Below are positions 32,895-41,744 of a DNA stretch of 51,908 nt, in pieces; positions within the stretch are counted from its first letter, which is position 1, and each line of letters opens with the position of its first letter. Position numbers and translations under genes: made by a program. The stretch is from Dysgonomonas sp. 521. Its GTDB lineage: Bacteria > Bacteroidota > Bacteroidia > Bacteroidales > Dysgonomonadaceae. Below the pieces are notes generated by a model. The model searched no databases and was not told the DNA's origin. It worked only from the letters and a program-made list of their open reading frames with translations. Where the stretch lies: NCBI RefSeq assembly GCF_010501055.1, contig NZ_QVMO01000011.1, positions 18,427-70,334 on the forward strand. The letters are read 5' to 3'.

Positions 32895-35800
32895 TTAGAA
32901 TTTAATTGTGGCACCCACGTTGAAAGTACGGTTCACCGGATAATTATAAAATAAAATACCTTGTTCATCATTATTATTACCCCCACCGCCTTTGGCACCC
33001 GGACGTTCAGGGTCGATATCGTCCAATCCCGTTATCGTCAACAGGTTGTAGGCATTGAGATATACACGAAGGTTTTTGATGCCCACTCTGCTAACCCATA
33101 CTTTAGGCAATGTATAACCTACCTCCAATGTTTTCAGACGTATATACGAAGTATTCTGGATACCGGTGGTACCTGAAGTAAAAGGACGTCCTGTAGCCGG
33201 ATAGAGCCCTTTCTCCCATTGTGTATTCGGATTCCAAGGGTCATCTGTTGGACTAACTGTATGCCAGCGATCCTGGTAGATATCGAGGATAGCGCCACCG
33301 AATGCACCTACTTCGCCAAATACTTCAGTATATTGGTTGTACACACCTGCTGCACCTTGCCAGTTCATCGAAAAGTCTACGCCCTTCCATGCGGCTCCCA
33401 TGGTGATACCATAGTTGAATACAGGCAGGTTGTAAGTGGCCACCGGATGGTGGTCCTGGTCATTGATCACTCCGTCACCGTTCCAGTCTTTGTACCAGTA
33501 GTCGCCCGGTAATGAACCTTGTCCGTAATTGCCTCCGGTGGTGTTGTGATAGCGGATCTGGTCGTAACTGGTAAACCGTCCACCTTCTTCGTAGGTAGCC
33601 CAGATGTCTTTGTTACGTCCGGATGTTTGCCAACGGCGCCAGTTCTCCATTGAGTTTTGACCCGGTTCAGCTATTTTATAATCCCAACGATTCTTTGTAG
33701 CAGAAATCTGCCCATTTACCCAATAGGTAATGTCACCTATCTTATTGTTATGTCCCAGGCTGATTTCCCAGCCGAATGTCTGGTCACTGTTGATGTTTTC
33801 CTGAGGCATGCTGGCGCCTACTGTACCAGGAATAACAGCTGAACTCGTTTCTAACAAGCCACTCCGGTAACGTTTGAAAACATCGAATGATCCTGTCAGT
33901 TTCGAATTCCATAGGTCGAAGTCTAACCCAAAGTCCCATGTATCTGAGATATACCAAGTCAAATCAGGATTTGGAATAGCAGTAGGAGTTAATCCGCCCA
34001 TCAGGACACCATCGTAGATCCAACCAAGCTTTCGTCCATTCAGTTCATACCCCACCACCGTAGAAGGATAATGGTTTGCTATTCCGTCATCACCCATGCG
34101 CCCGTAAGAGCCACGTAGTTTCAGATTATTCAGGAATGGAACCAACTCTTTCATAAATGGTTCTTCGCTGATGCGCCAGGCGAGAGAAGCAGTAGGGAAG
34201 AATCCCCAACGGGAATCGGACGGGAAACGCGACGAGCCATCATAACGGAAAGCAAAGTCGGCTATATAACGCCCTTTGTAGTCATAATTCACCTTTCCTA
34301 CTATTGCCTGACGGGTTTCATCCCAAATGCCACCTTTGTCAGAAAACGCAACCTGGCCTTCGTCCTCACCGTAGATAAGGTATTCGCCATCGAGAAGCAT
34401 ATTACGCTGTGCGTAAAAGTTGTCGTTGTTGTTATATTGTTCTTCAAATAGCAGCAAAGCTCCGACGTTATGATCGCCGAATTTGCGGGCATAGTTCAAT
34501 GATAGTTGCATCACTGTTCCGTAAGCCGGATCGGTGCGGCGTCTCAGGTAGCTGTCGCTTCCGCCATTCTGGATTCTGTTGTTTATAGTACCATCGCCCA
34601 GACGTTCATACAGATTGTATGTGCGTCTGTATTCCGTATTGTTTGTAGCATAATAATCGTAGCTGTAGAATGCTTTTGCGTTCAGCCCTTCTACATACGG
34701 AATATCATAGGTCAGTGTCAACGCTCCGTTGAAATTGTTACGCTTTTCGCGACGGAAACCGGTAAAATCGCTATTGGTAGTAGCTACCGGATTGTCCATA
34801 TATCCTCCCACCGGCATCTGATCGTTGAATGCAGGCATACTATGATCGCCATCGAGCCATGCTTCGGCAGTAGGGCGGTAGCTCCATGCTTTTTTGTATA
34901 CTGTCCAGATATCTGTCAGTGGCTGGTTCTTCTCATCCATATAACCGCTCAATTGTACGCTGGCTTTCAATCGTTTGGTGATTTGTGCATCTACGTTGCT
35001 GCGGAAGTTCCAACGGTCGTAGTTTAGCGAACCGCTTCTGTAAGATCCTTCCTGCTTTATGTAGCCCAGGTTGAAGAAATATGTTACTTTATCCGACCCG
35101 CCATCCATACTGATGTTGTATTGTGATTGCGGCACATTGTTTTTAAACAACTCATCGTTCCAGTTGGTACTTCTTTTGCGGCCTGTGCTATACTCCAGCA
35201 TTTCCTGCCAGGTATACTGAGGAGTAGTACGGATAGGATAGTTACTGTTAAAGTCATTATACCTTTTCTCGTTGGTAAGCAACATGTGATCTGCTGCACT
35301 TGACGTTTCAGGTACATAGAGGAACTGCTGCCAGGCAAAATTGGCAGAAAACGTGATGTCGAACTTACCATTGGAGGCGCTACCACGCTTGGTAGTGACC
35401 AGGATAACCCCATTGGCAGCACGAACACCATAAATAGCGGCAGTACCGTCTTTCAGTACAGATACGCTTTCTATTTCATTCGCATCCATACGTGAGAAGT
35501 ATGCTTTGTCGCGGGGAATTCCATCAACTACAATCAGAGGCGGATTATTCTTATCACTCATCCCGCGGATGTCAATTGTGTTATCAAAGTCACCGGGAGC
35601 CGAACTGTTCTGTGAGATACGCACACCGGGTATTTTACCGGAGAGCATATTGACTACGTTCTCATTCTTGGTAACCACGATTTCTTTGTTGTTTATCGCA
35701 GAAACCGCACCGGTCAGCGTTACTTTCTTTTGTGTACCATATCCTACAACGACTACCTCGTCCAGTGTTTTGCTGTCTTCCACCAAGGTGATTTTCAGGT

Positions 35801-36107
35801 CGGTCTTATCAGCAGACACTACAACGCTCTGATAACCAATAAATGATATAGTCAGTTTTTCGTCTTGTGATGCCTCTATCTTGAAAGTCCCGTCTATGTC
35901 GGTCATTGTACCGCGGGTAGCGCTGCCATTAACCGACACAGTGGCTCCGATGACAGGTTCTTGAGATTCGTCAACGACGGTTCCCTGAATCATCCGGAGC
36001 TGCGCTGAAGCAGGCAATGCCACCAGGAGGCATAAAAACGCGACTATAACGAACCTCCACGAGGCCGGCGCGCTTTTTCCATATATTTTTGAGTTACTAT
36101 CTTTCAT
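32895..36107 (-). CDS. SusC-family TonB-dependent outer membrane transporter
   Basis: This 1070-residue protein has a signal peptide (about 1-35, ending ASAQ) and a carboxypeptidase-regulatory-like beta domain (about 40-112, QGTVVDESQEPVIGATV). The SusC signature VVVVGYGTQKK at about 118-130 serves as TonB box region. A plug domain (about 131-240, with GVRAANGVILVTTKRG) and a 22-strand barrel to the C-terminal phenylalanine (GATIKF) follow. It imports oligosaccharides with energy from TonB. No N-terminal STN domain is present, so it does not itself signal to an anti-sigma factor; regulation must come from elsewhere. Confidence 0.97.
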   Translation of the reverse strand: MKDSNSKIYGKSAPASWRFVIVAFLCLLVALPASAQLRMIQGTVVDESQEPVIGATVSVNGSATRGTMTDIDGTFKIEASQDEKLTISFIGYQSVVVSADKTDLKITLVEDSKTLDEVVVVGYGTQKKVTLTGAVSAINNKEIVVTKNENVVNMLSGKIPGVRISQNSSAPGDFDNTIDIRGMSDKNNPPLIVVDGIPRDKAYFSRMDANEIESVSVLKDGTAAIYGVRAANGVILVTTKRGSASNGKFDITFSANFAWQQFLYVPETSSAADHMLLTNEKRYNDFNSNYPIRTTPQYTWQEMLEYSTGRKRSTNWNDELFKNNVPQSQYNISMDGGSDKVTYFFNLGYIKQEGSYRSGSLNYDRWNFRSNVDAQITKRLKASVQLSGYMDEKNQPLTDIWTVYKKAWSYRPTAEAWLDGDHSMPAFNDQMPVGGYMDNPVATTNSDFTGFRREKRNNFNGALTLTYDIPYVEGLNAKAFYSYDYYATNNTEYRRTYNLYERLGDGTINNRIQNGGSDSYLRRRTDPAYGTVMQLSLNYARKFGDHNVGALLLFEEQYNNNDNFYAQRNMLLDGEYLIYGEDEGQVAFSDKGGIWDETRQAIVGKVNYDYKGRYIADFAFRYDGSSRFPSDSRWGFFPTASLAWRISEEPFMKELVPFLNNLKLRGSYGRMGDDGIANHYPSTVVGYELNGRKLGWIYDGVLMGGLTPTAIPNPDLTWYISDTWDFGLDFDLWNSKLTGSFDVFKRYRSGLLETSSAVIPGTVGASMPQENINSDQTFGWEISLGHNNKIGDITYWVNGQISATKNRWDYKIAEPGQNSMENWRRWQTSGRNKDIWATYEEGGRFTSYDQIRYHNTTGGNYGQGSLPGDYWYKDWNGDGVINDQDHHPVATYNLPVFNYGITMGAAWKGVDFSMNWQGAAGVYNQYTEVFGEVGAFGGAILDIYQDRWHTVSPTDDPWNPNTQWEKGLYPATGRPFTSGTTGIQNTSYIRLKTLEVGYTLPKVWVSRVGIKNLRVYLNAYNLLTITGLDDIDPERPGAKGGGGNNNDEQGILFYNYPVNRTFNVGATIKF

Positions 36108-36161
36108 GATATAATTTTAAATTATTAATCGGAAATCATTCTTTTGTGTCAAGAGGGATTG

Positions 36162-36204
36162 GAGGGTGTGTTGAGAGAGTCAAGATACTTTACGACACAC
36201 CCTC
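36162..36204 (-). promoter_or_regulatory. Inverted repeat between DUF4988 gene and susC
   Basis: GAGGGTGTGT (36162-36171) and ACACACCCTC (36195-36204) form a perfect 10-bp stem with a 23-base loop. On the minus strand no T-run follows, so it is more likely a processing or stability stem, or a weak attenuator, that separates levels of the lipoprotein and SusC messages. Confidence 0.5.
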
Positions 36205-36235
36205 ATCACCTCTTTTTCCGTTATTATAGAACAAT

Positions 36236-37963
36236 TTATGGTTGAGGCGCAGGCATTGTTGCACCATCAGGGGCTAAGCGACGGTTGAAGAAGAACAAAC
36301 CGAGTTGCTCAGCCGCACCGATTCTCTTCACACCATAAGCATATTCGTAACCAGCTCCAATTCCGATACGGAATCCATAACCTGTATAAGAGTCAGGGAT
36401 ATTAAGAGAACCGGTTGCTTCATCGATAGTTATACCAAAGTCGGTAACTGAAGAAGGATAGAATCCGGATGGGTTGTCGATATATTCATTATATTGGCCT
36501 AACCAGAAATCATAACCAAAACCTTCTGCACCTGACCATGATTTACCATTTTCATCTACATATTTTCCATCAGTTGTAGCTAATGCTTCAGGTACATAGA
36601 TGGCAAAACCGCGATAGAACCAATACAAGCCACGACAACCAGTTGCATATTCCTTCGCAAGATCACCTAATACCAATTTAGTACCATCGCTGTAAACAAT
36701 AGGCTCATCACCCTTCTTCACTTCAAAAGTAGCCCAGTTGGCAAAGAATTCGTTTGCGCCGCCATGGATGATCGGATAGTCTGTTTCATAGTTTGCAAAG
36801 CCTTTTTGTATGTTAATAGTCTGAGCACCTAGTGGCAAACTCTTATCGCGTCCACCCCATTCTGCTTCTGCCTGATCGGTAAACTGACCTGTAAGATCAA
36901 CATCAGCAAGCTCATCGTTAATCATAACATAGATTTTTGCTTTCACTACATCATCAGCTATTACATTGAACAAGAATCCTTTTCTGTCTTCACTGTCATT
37001 AAAGCTTGACCCCAGCCTTGTATTCATCGCCCATGCTCCGTCTTTTGCCAGATTGTCGCTAAGTGCATTCTTTTTGTCCTGAGCCGCGCCCTCAGGTTGT
37101 TTGCCTGCTATAGAGAATGTAGCATTGGCAGGAAGCTCGTCAAACAAATCTTTGAAATTGGTAAGTTTAAGCAGATCACGACCGTTGATAGTCATTTCGC
37201 TGAAGCTTGCATTTTCAAGTACTTTAGGGCTATAAGCTGCTTTGATTGTAAAGCCGCCAATATCTTCGCTAGCGAAAGAGAAGTCATCGTCAACTTTTAC
37301 TGTAAAGTAGTTGGAGCTGATAGCTGTACCGTTGAAGCTCATAAGGAGCGACACAGCATATGTTTTGCCTGCTTCTACTCCGAGGCCTTTGATTTTTACT
37401 TTAAGGAAATCGCCATCAAGTGTAGCTTCTCCGTCAACTTTAAACAAGCCATTGCCACCTGCTTTCAGCTCGTGAGCTTCTGCGATGTCGAATGTAGCTT
37501 TTGCCAAGTCGGAGGAACTGATAGCCGGAGTAGCAAGGAAGCTCACGTCGGCACCGGCATTACCTAGGGTAACAATGCCGTCTACAGTTTCGGGGCTGTA
37601 AATCAATGAGTTTACAGAAGAGCCAAGAGGAAGTACATATTCTGTTCCATTCACTGTAATGATTGCATTACTATCATTTATTTCTACAGTGACATCCGAT
37701 CCACCGCCGGAGCCTGTCTTGATTGTGATGGTTTTTCCATCGCTCAGTACCAATTTATAAGTACCATTGGTTTCTTCTACTGATATGATAGATGCACCAG
37801 TTGTTATTGCTTTTGATAGATCGTTTTTAAGGTCTTCAACTGCTACTTCTAATACTGATACTCTTGATTTCAGGTCATCAACGTCATCACCACATGATGA
37901 GAAAGTACCTGCTGAAAAAATCACAGCTCCACATAGGAGTACGCTAAAAAATTGTTTTTTCAT
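36236..37963 (-). CDS. DUF4988-type surface lipoprotein
   Basis: This 575-residue protein has a lipoprotein signal with Cys24 (FSSC). A short coiled coil (about 28-52, VDDLKSRVSVLEVAVEDL) is followed by a beta repeat with ETNGTYKLVLSDGKTITI, the layout of DUF4988 proteins in Bacteroidota. The rest is beta-rich, with several immunoglobulin-like stretches and a C-terminal domain (about 400-575) rich in Trp, Tyr and Gly that could bind glycan. The coiled coil would lift the protein off the membrane as a trimer or stalk. As the first gene of the arm it is likely a surface glycan-binding protein of this PUL. Confidence 0.75.
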   Translation of the reverse strand: MKKQFFSVLLCGAVIFSAGTFSSCGDDVDDLKSRVSVLEVAVEDLKNDLSKAITTGASIISVEETNGTYKLVLSDGKTITIKTGSGGGSDVTVEINDSNAIITVNGTEYVLPLGSSVNSLIYSPETVDGIVTLGNAGADVSFLATPAISSSDLAKATFDIAEAHELKAGGNGLFKVDGEATLDGDFLKVKIKGLGVEAGKTYAVSLLMSFNGTAISSNYFTVKVDDDFSFASEDIGGFTIKAAYSPKVLENASFSEMTINGRDLLKLTNFKDLFDELPANATFSIAGKQPEGAAQDKKNALSDNLAKDGAWAMNTRLGSSFNDSEDRKGFLFNVIADDVVKAKIYVMINDELADVDLTGQFTDQAEAEWGGRDKSLPLGAQTINIQKGFANYETDYPIIHGGANEFFANWATFEVKKGDEPIVYSDGTKLVLGDLAKEYATGCRGLYWFYRGFAIYVPEALATTDGKYVDENGKSWSGAEGFGYDFWLGQYNEYIDNPSGFYPSSVTDFGITIDEATGSLNIPDSYTGYGFRIGIGAGYEYAYGVKRIGAAEQLGLFFFNRRLAPDGATMPAPQP

Positions 37964-38976
37964 ACATTAAATAAAATTAGATTGTTTATTCATAGATAAT
38001 TAAGAATTAAGTGAAGTGATAGATCTTTGTTTTTTATTTCCTGTAGTTCATGAAAACGAAACTTTGTATCGAAAACGATATAAGGTCCAATACAAGGCCT
38101 TGTTTTTTTATACAAGAAATAGTGTGTTGTCCTGTTTGAAACTATACATAATAATACTAGGTTATGATTCGTTAATTCTTTTAAAAGATCATTTTTTAAT
38201 CTTCACATATTTAGTTATCTGGATCTAAGGAGAATTGATAAGATTTTTCATAACGTTTTTATGGTTTATAGGTTAGTCAGTAAATAAGATTTAAGTCGTG
38301 TGATTCTTTGGCGAATTTAGATAACATATATTAATAATTTTGTAAAAAAATCATTAATAAATACATTAAAATTTCGATAATTATATGTTTTAAATCATTT
38401 ATTAATGCGGGTTTGCTAATTTTTAGTGAAAATATTCCTTTTATGTTCAGTGCCTGTTTGGATGTTAGTGAAAATGTTCCTTAATGCTCTATGAAATAAA
38501 TATTTTTGTCATATCTTGAGCTGATATGAAATCTATATAAATGATATGATTTGGTAGTCACTGGCTTTAGCGCCCGTTGGCTGGCAAATACTGGATGCTA
38601 TCGATTTTTCTCATAGGTACTGCATATTTTAAGTAAATGATAATATCTCTGTTGTATTTACATACACTACACTCTTGTGAGTGTTGGTTGCCATGCCGGG
38701 GAACGAAGCGTCCCGTACTTCTTTTAGGCTCGTGCTTTCTGCTAAATTTATATCTGCAAAGTAAGTGAATGGGTATTAAAAATATGAGTAAACGGCGGTT
38801 AATAGGATATTAAAATTTCATTAATTTGTAATATTAATGAGGGTTTTCATTAAAAAATAGAGTTTTAATGTAAATCCAATATCAATTAGTTGGAATAAAA
38901 AAAGAAATGAAGTATTTTTACATTCGTTGGCTTATGTTCTATTATGAAAATGAAAGAACAACTACATAGAATCTAA
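37964..38976. promoter_or_regulatory. 1-kb AT-rich divergent regulatory region
   Basis: No convincing gene lies here. An 11-bp inverted repeat CATTAATAAAT (38352-38362) / ATTTATTAATG (38397-38407), a CATTAAT-N7-ATTAATG palindrome (about 38819-38839), and GTTAATAGG at 38798-38806 followed by ATATTAA are visible. A GC-rich hairpin CGGG/CCCG lies near 38695-38715. The region must hold promoters for the transport operon on the left and the regulator gene on the right. The repeated ATTAAT motifs are candidates for regulator sites, but AT-rich DNA yields such matches by chance. Confidence 0.4.
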
Positions 38977-41538
38977 ATGAAGAAACTTCTGTTTGTTTTT
39001 GCCTGTATATTACTATCTGCTCTGCTGAACACTATTCATGCGGATGATATCGACTATGGCCTCTTTATAAAGTCATTCCCATTTGGCGATCAGGAAAAGA
39101 CTTCTCTCGTTCTTGAAAATAATCAGCCTCTCAAACTCGGAAAAGAAACAACTATGTCATTCGATATGAAGGTGCGTAAAGACAATGTCTTTGGCATAGT
39201 ATTCAGAATGATTACAAATAAAAAGGAAAATATAGATTTCGTTTTTACAGTAGGCGAGAATGACAAACGATATCCTATGCTTGTGATTAACGAATCGGTG
39301 TTTATGGTTACCCAAGAGATTGTCTGTGACCAATGGATTCCGGTAAGTATAACATTGTCGTCAACAAAAAACGAGATCACGGTTCTTTATGGAGAATCCA
39401 AGTTGTCTGTGCCATATACCGTCTCGCAGATAAATAATGCCATGATAGCCTTCGGGCTTTACCCTTTTGAAGGATATTCTATTTATGATATTGCTTCTAC
39501 AAGTATCCGTGATATCAAAATATATGATGGGAATAATCTGGTGCGATTCTGGAAATTAAAAGAACATGATAACGAGAAAAGTTTTGATTCGGTATCCCAG
39601 GTCCCCGCAATCGCAACCAATCCTTTGTGGATAACAGATATATATGCTACATGGCAGAAAGTGTATTCTAAAGCCATAAAAGAAAACTCTTTGTTTGCTT
39701 TCGATCCCGAAGAGAGCATAATATATATAGCCTCTCCCGATTCTAAAGAAATAATATCATTTGATACAGGGCAAAATAAAGAAACGGTAATTGGCGTTAA
39801 AGGAGGGATTGTAGCAGCCAACGCCCCCAATCAGTTATTCTATGATTCTCGTGCCAAGCAGCTTGTATCCTATAATCTGGATGAGAATATTGTTTCCCGT
39901 TTTTCGTTCAATACGCATTCCTGGGATAGTAATATAAGGCCTTTGTTAGAGCATGGCTATTGGAATAATGCAGCATTCTATTCTTCATCCGACTCTACGT
40001 TGATCTCTTTTGGTGGATATGGCTTTTACAAATATAATAATGATCTGCTCAGGCTTGATATAAATAATAAATCAATCAAGAAATCAAATTTACCGGAAAT
40101 ATCACCGCGTTATACTACCTCTACTACCATTGTGAATAATGTATTGTATGTATTTGGTGGCAGAGGGAATAAATCGGGAAGGCAAGAATTGTCACCCCGC
40201 AACTATTACGATTTTTATGCAGTAAATCTGTTGTCGGAACAAACGAATAAATTGTGGGAGTTTGAATCTGTAGAAAAAGACTTTCTCCCGGGAGAGAACT
40301 TGATTTATGATGAAAAGGAGAATTGCTTTTATTTTTTCTCTTCATGGGAAGGTGGTACATTATTTAGGATATACAAAGAAAAAGAAGGTTTCGAAATAGC
40401 CTCGTATGCGATAGATGAAGATTTTACAGCACATTATATATATACTAACCTGTATTATTCGCCTGGCCAGAAGAAATTTTATGCGTTGATTAATAGAATT
40501 AGGACAGACCATTCAGCAGAAGTAACTATTTATTCATTGAATTATCCTCCGGTGACGATAAACAGATCGGTGACCGGTGTGCAACAGGTAGAGAATGCAG
40601 AAGCCTCTCCAAAGTGGATTGTCATTTTATGCGTTGTCTTCGGATTGTTAGCCATAGGGCTTATTTCTTACTATCTGCTCAGGAAAAGGGAGGCGATAAC
40701 AAAGAAAGTACAGCAGGCTGTAAAGAGGAAAGATAATGAAAGCGCCGCTGTGGCTGAAGATAAGATGAAAGAACCGGAACTTCCGTTCTATGATTTTTCA
40801 CGCCGGTCGATCTGTTTTCTGGGTGGCTTTAATGTAATGGATAAAAACGGGCAGAATGTTACAGGCCAGTTTACTCCGATGTTAAAATACCTGCTTGTAT
40901 TACTGATATTGTCTACAGAAAAAGACCCGAAAGGTATATCCGGTAAAAAGCTTATCCAGCTATTGTGGTACGATAAGAATGAGGAATCGGCGAAGAACAA
41001 TCGGAATGTTTACCTGAGCAAGCTGCGTTCGGTACTTGAAAATGTAGGCAACGCAGAGATTATCAATCAAAATGGTTTCTGGACTATAAAGTTCAACGAT
41101 ATTGCCTGTGATTATACAGAGGCGATGCGCCTGTTTTCATCAGTAAAAGAAAATAATGGTTTGGAACAGTCCGATATCGACCACCTGCTTGAGCTTTTGT
41201 TAAGGGGGGTATTACTGCCAAATACCGAAGCAGACTGGGTTGATGGCTTTAAGAGTGATTTCTCGAATCTTACAATAGATATACTTACAGAGTTGTCGCA
41301 AAGCAATTATAATAAATTGACAGACGACCTGAAGTTGAAAATTGCGGACACGCTGTTTTTACATGATTTTATAAATGAGGAAGCGTTGTACCTGAAATGT
41401 TCCATCCTCTTTAATTCAGGAAAGAAAGGTATTGCGAAAACGATCTATGATAATTTCAGTAAGGAATATTTTAATTTGCTTGGTACAAAGTATAAATATT
41501 CGCTGACAGACGTTATTGAGAAAAAGAATCTGCAATAA
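38977..41538 (+). CDS. Membrane-spanning sensor/regulator: beta-propeller outside, SARP-like DNA-binding part inside
   Basis: This 853-residue protein has a signal peptide (1-22) and a concanavalin/LamG-like domain (about 25-200). A Kelch-like beta-propeller (about 225-530, with YVFGGRGNKSG) precedes one membrane helix (about 547-567) and a charged linker. A winged helix of the OmpR/SARP class follows (about 610-710: ICFLGGFNV, LIQLLWYDKNEESAKNNRNVY, YLSKLRSVL), then a helical BTAD/TPR-like end (about 712-850). The order implies glycan sensing in the periplasm and direct DNA binding in the cytoplasm, without phosphotransfer. It lies between the two arms of the PUL and is the only regulator there. 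Related membrane-anchored one-component regulators (CadC, ToxR) use other sensor domains. Confidence 0.8.
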   Translation: MKKLLFVFACILLSALLNTIHADDIDYGLFIKSFPFGDQEKTSLVLENNQPLKLGKETTMSFDMKVRKDNVFGIVFRMITNKKENIDFVFTVGENDKRYPMLVINESVFMVTQEIVCDQWIPVSITLSSTKNEITVLYGESKLSVPYTVSQINNAMIAFGLYPFEGYSIYDIASTSIRDIKIYDGNNLVRFWKLKEHDNEKSFDSVSQVPAIATNPLWITDIYATWQKVYSKAIKENSLFAFDPEESIIYIASPDSKEIISFDTGQNKETVIGVKGGIVAANAPNQLFYDSRAKQLVSYNLDENIVSRFSFNTHSWDSNIRPLLEHGYWNNAAFYSSSDSTLISFGGYGFYKYNNDLLRLDINNKSIKKSNLPEISPRYTTSTTIVNNVLYVFGGRGNKSGRQELSPRNYYDFYAVNLLSEQTNKLWEFESVEKDFLPGENLIYDEKENCFYFFSSWEGGTLFRIYKEKEGFEIASYAIDEDFTAHYIYTNLYYSPGQKKFYALINRIRTDHSAEVTIYSLNYPPVTINRSVTGVQQVENAEASPKWIVILCVVFGLLAIGLISYYLLRKREAITKKVQQAVKRKDNESAAVAEDKMKEPELPFYDFSRRSICFLGGFNVMDKNGQNVTGQFTPMLKYLLVLLILSTEKDPKGISGKKLIQLLWYDKNEESAKNNRNVYLSKLRSVLENVGNAEIINQNGFWTIKFNDIACDYTEAMRLFSSVKENNGLEQSDIDHLLELLLRGVLLPNTEADWVDGFKSDFSNLTIDILTELSQSNYNKLTDDLKLKIADTLFLHDFINEEALYLKCSILFNSGKKGIAKTIYDNFSKEYFNLLGTKYKYSLTDVIEKKNLQ

Positions 41539-41606
41539 AATACTTTGGTAAGATTTAAACAGTTTTTCAGTCTTAAATCAGCCTAATCCACAATCTTTTT
41601 TCATTT

Positions 41607-41645
41607 TAATATATTATTAAGTGGTGTGTTAATAGGCTTATTAAT
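41607..41645 (+). promoter_or_regulatory. Inverted repeat and shared GTTAATAGG motif upstream of GH95
   Basis: TATATTATTAAG and CTTATTAATATA form a near-perfect inverted repeat around 41607-41645. Inside it, GTTAATAGG at 41628-41636 followed by CTTATTAA matches GTTAATAGG-ATATTAA upstream of the regulator gene. It is a plausible operator for that regulator but is not tested against chance. Confidence 0.3.
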
Positions 41646-41744
41646 ATACCTGCTTTTACTTTGTTATAGTTTACTTCTGATTTTGTTTCTAATGGAGAAC
41701 TAGTAAACTTGTATACTTACTTGTCAACTGATAATAAAAATACC

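Noticed and set aside
37964..38976. Hidden ORF or riboswitch in the 1-kb divergent gap
   Set aside because: The longest frame (38016-38228) is Phe/Ile/Leu-rich by composition only, and no known riboswitch core was recognised; the gap is better treated as regulatory.
36108..38976. Hybrid two-component or ECF sigma/anti-sigma regulator of the PUL
   Set aside because: No histidine kinase, receiver, sigma or FecR-like gene lies near SusCD, and SusC has no STN domain.
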